From positions 135,723 to 199,722 of the forward strand of contig CAXAMN010006447.1 in the NCBI GenBank assembly GCA_963970005.1: a DNA stretch of 64,000 bases, given 5' to 3'. Below the pieces are notes generated by a model, which was given only the letters and a program-made list of their open reading frames with translations, was not told the DNA's origin and searched no databases. The translations under genes were made by a program, and so were the position numbers. Positions 1 to 10,799 of this stretch are shown here, piece after piece. This stretch comes from Durusdinium trenchii. Taxonomy: Eukaryota > Sar > Dinophyceae > Suessiales > Symbiodiniaceae. Numbering within the stretch: position 1 is the first letter of the stretch; each line of letters starts with the position of its first letter.

Positions 1-289
1 CAAGATGCACGCCAACTGCTGCAGTGCAACTTGGACCAGGCAGGGAAGCAATTGCAGTATCACCTATGTCCTATGTGTGCTCAGTTCGCGGATGGTGTTG
101 CCCCGGTGCCTCATTGCTTGTCTGCTGCTCAAGGTTTTTTTGAAAGTCTCAAATGATCCGGTGCACATTTCAGACCTTTGGTCACCGTCGATGCAAAGCT
201 TCTCGCGCTGCTCACTTAGTGAGCAAGCACTTGGCGAGCGCACCACTGGCTTTACAAAAAATGTGGCCAAGGCGTGCCTGGCTACGTAG

Positions 290-799
290 GTAGCACGATC
301 ACGCCATGTCTAAACAAGAGCGATGGCATGGACCATAGACTGAGGTGTCTGGAGTGGTGAGGACATACAAAGTCCAACCGTTGACCAACCCTTCGCTTGC
401 CTTCTGTGCAGCCGCTGAACATGCCGGGAAAGTTGGCCAGTCAAAGGGGTTGAATTACATTATCTAGCGGGGGATGTCACAATCTGGCATCCCCGGAGCA
501 CAACTAACTAGCTAAGGCATGCAATCCTCAACAACTCTTGAGATGATGCCGCACTGTTCAGGACTTGTGGTTGAATCAAAGGCACACGGACATCAATAAT
601 TGGGGGGCGGTCATCTCAAGAATGGATACTCTCGTCATCATTGCCCGGCTTAGAACTCTCGCCGGTACCAAATGATATACTCGGGATAGACTTGGTGATT
701 GTCAAAGGCCTAAGGCAAAAAGCAGCTGTGCATGAAACTCAGCAAGTCTGGGTGCTAGATCTTCGATCAGGCGCCAGGGCACAACAGTGAACATTGGTT
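290..799. other. No gene recognised
   Basis: I see no supported coding exon here. It lies downstream of the minus-strand PARP-type gene and could hold its 3' untranslated region or a last small exon, but the expected terminal PARP strand (a YPEY-like motif) was not found in any frame. Confidence 0.4.
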
Positions 800-3700
800 T
801 CATATAGAGAGATCATATACCCCTCTACAGCAGCGACCTGCATCATTTCCACAAAATGTCAGCACCAACAAGAGTTCCCCAGCTCTTAGCTGAGTTGCAA
901 TGAACTCCCTAAAGGTACCGTTGACCTTCTCCCTGTCGCCAAGGACGGAATGGAAACCTCCACCAGCCTTGCATGAAGCAACCAGTGATGGGCCAATGGA
1001 GACCGGCGAAGGGTGATCACAATAGTTGATATTGCCTCAGCTGGCCAAAAATATGTGTTCCAGCAAGTGATATCAATTCCCTCAGCTACTGGTAGGCTGC
1101 CCAATGCTGCTGAGAATCCCAAGGCCACGCGACACAGCAGCAACGGGAAGTAGCCACGTGCATCTGGAGATGTGTACTCATCCGCCTTCATGCCTCAGGT
1201 AGCTGGCAAAAGCCCGGTTGCTCTTGATTCCTCCGATTTGAAGATAGAACGACAAAAATAAGCAAAAATTAAGAATACCTCCTCCGGTTTCATCCTCTCT
1301 TTAAATTTATCCATGATGCAGCTCTCGGCCAGATAAATCCCTGGGCCAAAGAGGGATCCATAGGCTGACCCAGCACCTGCAAGTTTACACCATCGCTCAG
1401 TTTGTTGCCCCCTTGGAGCTGAGGTAGCCACGTTTTATGTCGAAGTTCGCGTCGGTGATACCTTCTGCCCCCTCAGGTTTGCAGCCATGCCAAAGGTAGA
1501 ACTCATTGATGCTGGCATCCACAGGGCTATCCTGCACGTATGTAACTTCTGACACAACCACCGATAGAAACAATGAAACTGCAAGAGCATGCCTGCAATA
1601 GCACCACAAGTTGTCAAATGCGCTGCAATAGGTAATCATGTGCATTGCCACTTCTCCGTGCCGCAAATAGTTGCCGATGGCAGGCCAAATGGAGGGGCCT
1701 ATCTTTGAAGCTAAAGTCATCCATTCCGAGCTCATAGACTCAGACATCACGCGCCCCGCCCAAGTCCTTCAGCCGGCCACCAACTAGAGGAATCGCAGCA
1801 GTCTTCACATCCCAAGCATCCCCTGTGGGGATATCTGGCGTCATGCTTCCGGAAATCTCTTGACGCCGTGCTCTGTAATTGACATAGACCTGGCAGGGTG
1901 GCTATGGCGTCAACAATCAAAATCATGGCGTCAACAAAAACAAGCTCAATCGAATTCGATCTGAACTCAGTTTGTGCTACACAGGGAGATCTGATGTTTT
2001 GTGCCTCCGCATTCTGCACATAGATGACACTCATGACCTAGCTCGAGGATTGAATCTCCAAAACTCCAGTGGTTCAACAGTGTGGGACATGGAAATGATT
2101 TTAGACTTCACAGCATGATTAAAGCTGTGGTTTCGATGGTGCGCGGCAGTTGCCACAGAGTTCGGCACCTTCAAGGCTTTTGCCACTGGCTCACTGCCAC
2201 GATCACGGGTGCGGGTCTTGGCCCCATGGCCACCCCAGCCCCAGAAGGTAGCATCCACCAACTCCTGAAGGATGCCATTCAGCGGATTCGGTTCTACAAG
2301 ACTTTCAAGTGATAGTTATCATAAGTTTTCTTGTTGGCTGCCATCCTGCACCTTCTTCAAGAGCGCTAGTTCCGTCTCCTCGTCCTTCGCACTGTGTCCA
2401 AGTGAAGCTGCTGACAAATAAAAGCAACTGGGCAAAGTCTACGAACAAATTTGACGCAGAGAGTTCCTAGCCACATGCACAAGTTTCTGAAGTCCAATGG
2501 CAAGCATGGAACAGGTTCGCCCATCAGCTCCTTCTTCAGCAACCTCGCAGCATCAGTGCCGGCCATACGCTCTACGACATCCCAGCCAGCAGGCAGCCCC
2601 ATCTTCTCCCCAACCTTCCGCGCTGTCTCGTTCACCTTCCTGGTCGTGCCGGTGGCCATCTTATATAGGAAGCGGAAGCGATTAAGAAAAAAAATATCAT
2701 AGATGCCAGGATCCTTTCAAAACAGAACCGGCCAGTATGAATCACCTTGACTTGGCATCCCACAAACCCCAAGGCCTTGCTGCCCGTTCGGCCAGCTCAT
2801 CCAAGTTCTCCTGTCGCGCACGCAGCTCCACTGCACGGATCGTGGCCAGGTCGTCCGTGAGCTGAGGGTGTAGGCGCGGCTCACAAAGTGCCACAAGTGG
2901 TCAATTCAAACGTAGCAAGTTGTCCATTGACTCCAGTCCGGACGAAAATGGACTCAATTGAAGCACTATAGAATAGATTTCTCGAGAACAGTGGTTTTAA
3001 AAGAAACGGCGACTTTGCGCTGCCTCCGAACGCAACAAAGCCAACTCCATCGTCAGGCGCAAGACCTGGACTTCCACGCTCTGCTCCATGGCTGACCAGC
3101 CACAGGCCTCGCTTTTCTGAATGTGCCATACAGTCATTGACTTATTTCACACCACTGAAGGGCCACAAACCAAAGTGAAGAAGCTCATTCGCTGTGCCTT
3201 CGCCTCGTCTCGAAGCTGCAAACATTTCTGCAGCGCTTCTTCCATGTCCAGTTCCAAGGCTTGACGCAAGCGCATCTCTGCAGCTGCCAGCGCCTGCCTC
3301 GGATTTTCAGCTTCGAAAGAGAAATCGACCGAGACGTGATCCGGAGAAGCTTCAGGGCACCGGCTGCGAATCACGACTTCCGGATCACTCAATCGACCCT
3401 TGCTCTACCAAGCTGAATCAACAAGCGCCTCAAACCGTGCTAGAATTAACCAGCGTCCGGGCAAACAGGAATGATTTGACTGAATGAAGTGCATTGAGCA
3501 TTGTCTTCAACATCTTCCAGAGAGATCCCGCCTGGCAACGTCCTCCAGACCATGTGCCTGGGCTGTTCGATGTACAGCTCCCAGTTGTGCAAAGTCCGAT
3601 TCCTCTGCAGCCAAGCGTTGCAGCCGCAATTTCAACTGCGCGCCGTACAAGCCCTGCTGCAAAGCCAAGACCTGAGACACGTCTTGGAATACAGCAATCC

Positions 3701-3957
3701 TGTAATCATGTGGCTTTCCTATACAAGGCTTCGTGGAAACAAATAAAGGAAGCTGTAGACGTATATAAGGTCGCTTCAACAAAGGCCTTCATATATTGTC
3801 ATATGTTGTCATTCGATTGCTATCTTCATGTCTCAGGAAGTTGAAGCAAATGTCTGGAAAACAACTCACATGCCTCCTGGTACACGCTCAACTTCTCCAT
3901 ACCCTTTTCACGTGCAAAGCGGAGCGCGTTCCTCATCTCAGCCTCACTGCCTGCCAT
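800..3957 (-). CDS. Poly(ADP-ribose) polymerase-type protein, multi-exon gene
   Basis: Predicted ADP-ribosyltransferase: transfers ADP-ribose from NAD+ to protein targets. Read from high to low coordinate. The start is taken at 3957 (MAGSEAEMRNALRFAREKG). Helical, Glu/Lys/Gln-rich exons follow near 3700-3520, 3390-3150 and 2880-2746, then 2639-2470, about 2400-2350 and 2300-2185 (LQELVDATFWGWGGHGAKTR). The catalytic core follows: YRARRQEISG near 1880, FYLWHGCKPEGAEG near 1480, SAYGSLFGPGIYLAE near 1350, ADEYTSPDARGYFPLLLCR from 1185, and HSVLGDREKVNGTFREF near 930. The H of the HG motif, the Y of SAYGSLFG and the E of FREF give the H-Y-E triad of true PARPs. Introns that join cleanly: 2745-2640, 1431-1377 and 1278-1186, all GT-AG. 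The final C-terminal strand was not located; if unspliced the frame stops at 800. The N-terminal helical region matches no domain I recognise. Confidence 0.85.
1377..1431 (-). other. 55-bp GT-AG intron in the PARP catalytic core
   Basis: On the minus strand the exon ends ...GACATAAAAC, the intron begins GTGGCTACC and ends CTTGCAG, and the next exon starts GTGCTGGG. Joining gives DIKRAGSAYGSLFGPG, the expected PARP sequence. It is one of the cleanest splice junctions in the window and sets the frame for the gene. Confidence 0.8.
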
Positions 3958-4094
3958 ATTGAAAGCCAAGGAAGCAAGAACAGTCCCCAGTTTCGAAAAT
4001 TAGCCCAGCTGGAGACCCCAATAGCAAGATACAAACCGGGACAAAAAAACAAATCTGGAAACAGCTGCTGTTTTCAACACATCGACCATCTCTT

Positions 4095-5340
4095 CCTTGG
4101 ACACCATCAGCACATAACCGGGACACCATCACAAAATGACCAGGGCACCATCAAAACATGACCGAGACACCGTCACAACATGATTGGGACACCATCACAA
4201 CATAACCGGGACACCATCACAAGGTGACCGGGTCACCAGCATGACATGACGGGGACACCATCACAACATGACCGGGACACTATCACAACATGACCGGGAC
4301 ACCGTCACATGACCCGGACACCATCAAAACATAACCGGCACACCGCCAAAACATGACCAGGACACCATCACAACATGACCGGGACACCATCAAAACATGA
4401 CCGGGACACCGTCACAACATGAGCGAGACACCATCACAACATGACTGGGACACCGTCACAACATGACTGGGACACAATCTCAACATGACCGGGACACCAT
4501 CACAGGGTGACCGGGACACCAACATGACATGACGGGAAAACCATCACAAGATGACCAGGACACCATCACAACATGACCGGGACACCGTCACATGACCCGG
4601 ACACCATCAAAACATGACCGGCACACCGCCAAAACATGACCAGGACACCATCACAACAGGACCGGGACACCATCAAAACATGACCGGGACACCGTCACAA
4701 CACGACCGGGACACCATCAAAAAGGGACCGGGACACCCATCAAAACAGGACCGGGACACCATCACAACATGACTGGGACACAATCAAAACATGATCGGGA
4801 CACCATCACAACATGACCGCGCCACCATCACATGATCGGAACACCATCAAAACATGACCGGGACACACAACCGGGACACCATCAAAACATGACCGGGACA
4901 CCATCACAACATGACCGGGACACCATCACATGACCGGGACACCATCACAACATGACTGGGACACAATCAAAACATGATCGGGACACCATCACAACATGAC
5001 CGCACCACCATCACATGATCGGGACACCATCAAAACATGACCGGGACGCCGTCACAACACGACCGGGACACCATCAAAACATGCCCGGGACACCATCACA
5101 ACATGACCGGGACACCATCACAACATGACCGGGACACCTTCAAAACATGACCGGGACACCATCACAACATGACCGGGACACCATCAAAACATGACCGGGA
5201 CACCATCAAAACAGGACCGGGACACCATCACAACATGACTGGGTCACAATCAAAACATGATCGGGACACCATCAAAACATGACCGGGACACCAGCATCAC
5301 ATGACCCGGACGCCATCAAAACATGACCGGGACACCATCC
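4095..5340. repeat. 22-bp minisatellite array
   Basis: About 1.25 kb of imperfect tandem copies of a 22-base unit, CATGACCGGGACACCATCACAA, roughly 55 copies. Variants alternate CAAAA/CACAA, and some units are shortened to CACATGACC. Higher-order blocks recur, for example the run near 4540-4700 repeats the order seen near 4240-4400. No reading frame stays open across it. It sits just upstream (5') of the PARP-type gene. Confidence 0.95.
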
Positions 5341-5394
5341 GCCCACCAGCTCTGACGGTGACCCGACGGCGCCCGTCCGCCTATTAGTTTTGCA

Positions 5395-5427
5395 AGACCC
5401 CATAGCATGGCTATTGGGGAACAAACG
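5395..5427. repeat. Short hairpin repeat, copy 1
   Basis: ACCCCATAGCATGGCTATTGGGG folds as CCCCATAGC/GCTATTGGGG. The same hairpin core recurs at about 15,606 and 16,297, so it is a dispersed small repeat rather than a chance palindrome. Confidence 0.55.
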
Positions 5428-5639
5428 TGTTTCCATGACAAGCGGCCTGTGTCACAGAACAACTCGGGAATCATCCAGGACAGGACACAAACATCATCTA
5501 TAGCAATAGGAAATTTGGGCACGTGTATGCAAAGCTTGCCTGATCATCATAAAACTGCAGAAGTCTTGCAAAGGGGGTGATAGACATCATAGCAGAAATC
5601 CCAGCAGTTTCAGTTCCAGCGTCCCAGGAGGGCATCGCT

Positions 5640-5735
5640 AGTAGATGGGAGGCCACCGCTTCTATATAGGTTGGAGGCCATCGCTATTAGGTTGGAGGCA
5701 ATGTCTATTAATTAGGTTCCTTTTGCTGTTAGGTT
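5640..5735 (+). repeat. GGTTGGAGGCCATCGC repeat, locus 1
   Basis: Three to four copies of an about 21-base unit, GTTGGAGGCCATCGCTATTA. The same unit recurs at 11,155-11,200 and as a longer array at 29,745-29,940, so it is a dispersed tandem-repeat family. Confidence 0.8.
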
Positions 5736-5739
5736 GGTG

Positions 5740-6705
5740 CAAATGCGTTCCAACTTGGCACGCCTGACTCGGCGGCTGTGAGCAAGCGGGACGTCACCAG
5801 GCAGGACACGGCTTCGGTCTTGGCAGGCAGCTCGACCTGGCGAAGAAACTACACTCAACACGACGAGACCGAGACGAAAGCTGAGACAAAACGGAGACAA
5901 AAGCAGCATGCAACAGCATGCTGCAAAAATCTGCAAAATTTATAAGTTCTATGCAAGTATTCCATGCACATCGGAAGGACAAAGTGCAACGGGCAGGCGC
6001 GCATCTGGTTTGTTCATCACAAATCATTTTGCAAAGCATCTTTTTGCAAAGCATGAGAGTAGCAGTAGCAAATGAAGGTGTCCTCAAAAATGGGGATCTG
6101 AAATGGCAAAGAAAGACCATAATGGAGAATCGGAGCTCCAAGCACGCGTTTGCTGCGGCACAAAGTGATGACAAAACAAACAACAACATGTGGGTACACG
6201 TGAAACGGAATGACATGAAAGGCGGCCAATATGCCCGATGCAATACAAGTCTTACGGAATTACACTCTATTCTGCTCCGTCTTCCAAGGGAGACTGCCCA
6301 TTTCGTCCAAAAATACGCCGAATCTGAAGACCAACACGGGCCTCTCGTGCTCGCAGAACAGCAGCTTCCATTTGTGCGTGGTCATTGCTGTGAATGGCGG
6401 TCATCCTCAATTCAGGGGCAGAAACAATTGCGTTGGAACAACCCGCACTCGCAACAAAATCTTTGCCAGGGTGTTTGCCGAGTGTCAAATCGGCTTTGAG
6501 AGCAAGAATCAGCCTCACTTGTTGTGTCACTCAAACGTTCACAGGAGATTATCCACACGGATGTTTGCTGGCTTGATTGGGAAGCTAGCAAGTAGCAACT
6601 ACAGTACAATATGGGTCTTTAGGGTTCAGAACTCATTTATTCGATCTTTTGCCTGGAACAAAGCCATCAGCTCTTCAAGCAGTTTAACAGTCGGAATGCA
6701 ATAGA
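5740..6705. other. Unassigned stretch with open frames on both strands
   Basis: Frames of 190 codons (5918-6499, plus) and 150 codons (5794-6243, minus) are open, but both are Cys/His/Ser-rich, overlap one another and match nothing I recognise. I treat neither as a gene. Confidence 0.3.
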
Positions 6706-6710
6706 CCTAT

Positions 6711-7089
6711 CGAAAATATACACTCTCCAAATCAAACGTACCCCTAGCGGCAGTGAGGACCCAAACTAACATATCCCTAGCCTCTCCGGTGTTTTGGTGA
6801 ATTGCACGTAACTTTTGCTTTGCGGTAGCTTCAAGAAAAGGTCCAAAAACACTGCCAACCTGGCCTGGGGCAACCATGAAACTTGTCAATGTTCCCCGGA
6901 ATCCACTAACATGGCCGTTTCCATTTTGGTAAATTTGGAATACTTATCCCTGCGGACTCTTGCTAACATATCATTCTCACAAACACCACTTGTGCCCTTT
7001 GCGCATCTGTCGACTAACGTTACCAAAAAAACATACAAAAATCCACTTTAGGGGGATACGTTTGATTTGGGGAGAGTATGAAAATATCA
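6711..7089. mobile_element. Small non-autonomous element with terminal inverted repeats (MITE-like)
   Basis: The left end (6722-6745, CTCTCCAAATCAAACGTACC) is matched in inverted orientation by 7050-7080, whose reverse complement starts CTCTCCCCAAATCAAACGTA. Outside this core the AT-rich sequence (AAAATAT) also pairs, giving inverted termini of about 30-36 bp around a roughly 380-bp element. No transposase is encoded. The minus frame 6889-6707 is open but unrecognised. The target duplication is not certain. It could also be the ends of a degraded DNA transposon. Confidence 0.65.
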
Positions 7090-7129
7090 ATTTTTTGAAA
7101 TTGCCTCAAATTATGTAACATTGACACAA

Positions 7130-9985
7130 CTAAAATACTGCGCAACCGGAGCATAGAAACTTCTTGATGCACTCCTCCCTCTCTGCGCTGGTTCCGTGAT
7201 CGATGGTCACATCAACTTGAGCAAAGAGTTGGTCAATCTCCTCTGGGCGTGGAACAGGTTCTGCTGGAGTAGCCCCATGATCCACCCAAACAATCACATC
7301 CACGTCCTTAGCCGCTGTAGAAATCAAGCAACTGACATCACTTCACACAGGTCACTGCATCAGTTCCCTTCTGCCAATCTGCCAACTCTGCCATCAGCTT
7401 AGAATCTGCCAGTGGATCAAGTGGGTGAGAGCGATTCCCAGGTTCCAAGACCAGGAGTTTCCACCAGCATGTGGTAGGGGCATTGGGGCCAAAGCTGCCG
7501 TGACAAAGCTCCAACCACTCGGAGGCAACGCCCTCCCTGGGAAGAGGCTCCTGCCCATCTTTGCGCGCCCTTCCGAGTCTGCATGTTCCCGCTCAATTGC
7601 CTTTTCCCCGTTGAATGCCTTCAATTCACAACTTGGTTCTTCATTCGACTTGCTCGACCCGTCCTGATCGATTAGAGAATGCTCTATAACCTCGGACAGG
7701 CCCCATTCAACTGGCTGTCGGTCTGCAAAGACTTCAAAGGCAGGCACCTCCGAGCCACAAAAGCATTTCCCAATCTATTGTCTGCCAACTTTGTTTTTGT
7801 CCACCCTTGTTTCTACACACCCAATTGTCAAAACCAGGCAGTCTCCATCCATTGTCAGAGCATCGAAGCAGCAAAGCGTGCCTGCATTGCCACGCTGACC
7901 AGCGAGGCCACGTGACGTCGCTGGCTCTCGCGCGTCAGGAGGCAGGTCTCGGGATCCAAGGGGTTGGGAAGCTTCTTCGGCACCCGCTGGATGCGATCCT
8001 CGAGCGAACGAAGGAAGAAGAGAAAACGGTCCGAACGTGGCAGCCATGCGACTGGCAGGTGCGACTATAGTCTGAACGGGAAAGGAGTGGAGTTTCACGA
8101 AAGTGTTCACCCCAACCTCCTGTACATCTTGGAGAAGTGTTCCTTCCTGCGTCACACAAACACACATTACCAAGGTATCATATCAAAGTGCAGGGGGAAT
8201 GCAATTGGACCCCACTTTGCATTGTCACTGGATGTTATGATACCTTGCATGCAGCCTATTGAAGCGAAAAAAAAAGTTTTGCAAGTGCAAGCCAAGAATC
8301 TTGCATGTTCAAACCATTGTCTTGGCTTGTTTTCTGACTTGATCTCAACTGCTTCTGGTTCTCTGAGACCTTCAATCCACGCTCAGCATCTGCTACGCCT
8401 GCGGAAGATTCCACAGACCCCAGAATTCGTTCACGAATCTGGCGCTGCTTGCCAGTGGCTGGGTTTTTCTGGCACATGAGTACCAAATCGATGTCCTTGG
8501 TTTTTGTCAAGCTATTGAACACGTTCTCGTCACAACGTACCTGTCATCGTATCATGCAGCGCAAGTCTCATAGCGCCTTCCTCCGCTGGAAACCTCGCTG
8601 CGTGGCAAACCAGCTGCTTTGGCACTGTGCAACATGGCCTGCCCATAGTTATCGAAGGCCACCCAACCTCCGTCCAAACGAATCTGACGAAGGTGCTGAG
8701 CTGGTGAGGGGCTGATTCTTTTGCAAGCATGGAAGCATTGGTGTGAAAGTTGGCAGGCCCACAAACAAACGGATACGACTTCAAATCGCAGACGCCAAAC
8801 AGGCAGAACCCGAAGGAGAAATGTCCAATGTCCAACCTGTTGTTACTGTTACTTCCCTCTGGCTCTCGTGGGCTCTCACGCTCTCGTGCTCTATCCACAT
8901 GCTTGCTTTTCTTCTCATTGCTCCTCTCACACCTGTCGTTGTTTATCTCTGTTTGTCCCTTTTCCCTCGTTGTCATCTCTCTTATCGCTCACTGTGCCTT
9001 TTGGCTCTCCTCCGAAGCTACATCTCTGCGGCTGTTCCCATCTACACTCTGAATCCACCTTCTCAATTTCTCTCAGCTCTCCCTTCCCTGCTCTTCATTC
9101 AACTTAGGATCCTCCTCTTAGTTTGTCTCCCACTTTTCCTACCTTACTTCTTCCTTTTGCCATCTAATCTCATCTCGGCGTTGCATCGGTAAGAGTTTGC
9201 GTGGTGTTCGAGCTTCGAGCTGTGGCCTCCCAAACCGAGCAGACCTCCACCTCCCTTGGCACTGCATCCTCTTCATCTTCATCACCATCGATGAAGGTGG
9301 AGTCAATGACATACGGCGTCAATCCACCAGAGCCTACAAACTTGCGAAAGCTGCCGTTGAAATGCGGAGTCGTCGGACCGTCAGAAGGGACCAAAAAGAA
9401 GTGTTGCGCAAGCCATGCTTGCAGTTGCATCCGAGATTCAAAAGGAATAGGAGAGCAAGCGTTCTACCATTGTCCAGCACCTCCGATCAAAATCCACTGT
9501 TCTCCAAACCACGACCTTGGAGCAACAAGCGATGTAGAGGGGAAGCGCAGCTGTGGCCAAGTCCATGCCAAAGCGGTCCTCCTGCAGGAATGATTGAGCA
9601 CGGTTTATCTGAGCCTCTGAGCAGGCCTTCGCAAACTATCCAAACTGTAGACTTGTATGTAGACTAAGCAGGTCTCTTTTGAGTCTGTGATGTCCAAGAA
9701 ATGACATACCAAAACATTGGAAACACAAGCCTTAGACTAGTGCATCCTCTTGAAGATTGTATTCCACTCCTGCTCGCAGCAGCAGTAGTCAATCCAGAAT
9801 GCAACTTCGCATGGTACTCCAGCTGCTGCAGCCAAGCGCATGAACCAACGGGCAAAGGTAACCAACTTTTGGGCCTTGATGTTGTCCTCCCATGTAATGT
9901 TCGCACTGTCACCGAAATAGGCATGCGTGCAAAAATGATTTCGGGTTCCATCTGGAGGCTTCGCCTGCTCTACAAAGTGTGGCAC
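7130..9985 (-). CDS. Dinoflagellate WIDYCC-type (TIR/HET-like) protein, multi-exon, probably frameshifted
   Basis: Minus-strand exons: 9985-9755 (FTRW-like start, then CEVAFWIDYCC), about 9625-9445 (FGMDLATAALPLYIACCSK, RRCWTMVERLLSYSF), 9430-9190 (GSGGLTPYVIDSTFIDGDED), about 8764-8570 (LDGGWVAFDNYGQAMLHS), 8522-8270, 7747-7400 and a terminal exon 7327-7130 with a stop. The pattern WID(Y/F)CC followed by an LP-Y-ACC strand and a C-W-ERLLSY helix resembles large dinoflagellate families with a TIR- or HET-like fold; that assignment is from memory of the pattern, and function is unknown. Between SYSF and ESRMQLQAWL the frame changes by one base in a T-run with no room for an intron. Whether the exons below 8.5 kb belong to the same gene is inference. 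Exons at 10.8-12.0 kb could be its 5' part. Confidence 0.55.
8820..9190 (+). other. Pyrimidine-rich tract
   Basis: Plus strand is almost continuous C/T with CTCTC and CCTTT runs. The frames open across it (8721-9192) are low-complexity Leu/Ser/Pro strings and not coding. It lies between exons of the minus-strand gene, so its transcript would carry a purine-rich intron. Confidence 0.6.
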
Positions 9986-10002
9986 ACAGCGGTTAGAGCC
10001 GG

Positions 10003-10205
10003 ATTCGGAAACTAATCGGTCGGATTCTGAAACTAGGGTTCTGAAACTGGGGTTCTGAAACTAGGGTTCTGCAACTTGGATTCTGAAACTGGTATTCTGA
10101 AACTGGGGTTCTGAAACTAACTAGGATTCTGAAACTGGGATTCTGAAACTTCGATTCTGAAACTGGAAAGTCAGATTCTGCAACTTGCCTTCTGAAACTT
10201 GCAAC
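10003..10205 (+). repeat. 14-bp tandem repeat, TTCTGAAACT type
   Basis: About 13 copies of an about 14-base unit, GGTTCTGAAACTAG, with variants GGATTCTGAAACTG and shortened units. It lies directly upstream of the first recognised exon of the minus-strand WIDYCC gene. Confidence 0.9.
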
Positions 10206-10261
10206 TGGTGATCTCCACATCATGCAATAGCGTGTGTGCCTGTGACATCGCCTTCGCAGCA

Positions 10262-10345
10262 CATCCAAACCAACGTCATTAGCCCCCCACCCAACCCCCC
10301 CACCCCCCAACCCCCCCTTGTCCCCATCGTATGATCTCCACATCA
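10262..10345 (-). repeat. G-run repeat, copy 1
   Basis: Read on the minus strand: GATGGGGACAAGG followed by G7-TT-G6-T-G7-TTGGGTG6-CTAATGACGTT. A diverged plus-strand copy is at 59,838-59,905 (GATGGGGACACGG ... GGGTGGGGGCTAGTGATGTT), and homology continues into ACACGCT beyond the G-runs. Both copies have four or more G-tracts and could form G-quadruplexes. Confidence 0.7.
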
Positions 10346-10373
10346 CGCCAACCCACTCATCATTCACAAAGTT

Positions 10374-10640
10374 GCGGAATCCTAGTGAGGGAGTCCACAA
10401 TGTTGCGGAATCCTAGTTGCGGAACGCCAGTTGCGGAATCCCAGTTGCAGAATCCTAGTTGCGGAATCTTGACAGTTGCGGAATCCTAGTTTCGGAATCC
10501 TAGTTTCGGAATCCTAGTTGCGGAATCCTAGTTGCGGAATCCTAGTTTCGGAATCCTAGTTGCGGAATCCCAGTTGCGGAATCCGACCAAACAGTTGCGG
10601 AATCCTAGTTGCGGAATCCTGCGCAGTTGCGGAACTCGAC
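10374..10640 (+). repeat. 14-bp tandem repeat, TTGCGGAATCCTAG type
   Basis: About 16 copies of AGTTGCGGAATCCT, with a TTTCGGAATCC variant, in blocks separated by short spacers (TTGACAG, CGACCAAAC, GCGC). Distinct in sequence from the neighbouring TTCTGAAACT array but with the same period. Confidence 0.9.
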
Positions 10641-10799
10641 TTTATCCGCACCACAGCCCAGGATTCCAGCTTTGTTGGGAACGCATCGCTCTACTAAGAC
10701 TAGGACATGACAAGACCAAAATCAGCACCAAACTCCTCAGAGTCGGGATGATACTGAGCTCCACTCGTTCGAAGCCAACGATGTGAAAGCAAGAAAACG

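Noticed and set aside
4095..5340. Possible CRISPR array
   Set aside because: Units are directly tandem with no unique spacers, and the genome is eukaryotic. It is a minisatellite.
5918..6499. 193-codon plus-strand open frame
   Set aside because: Unusual composition, overlapped by equally long frames on the other strand, and no motif or splice context.
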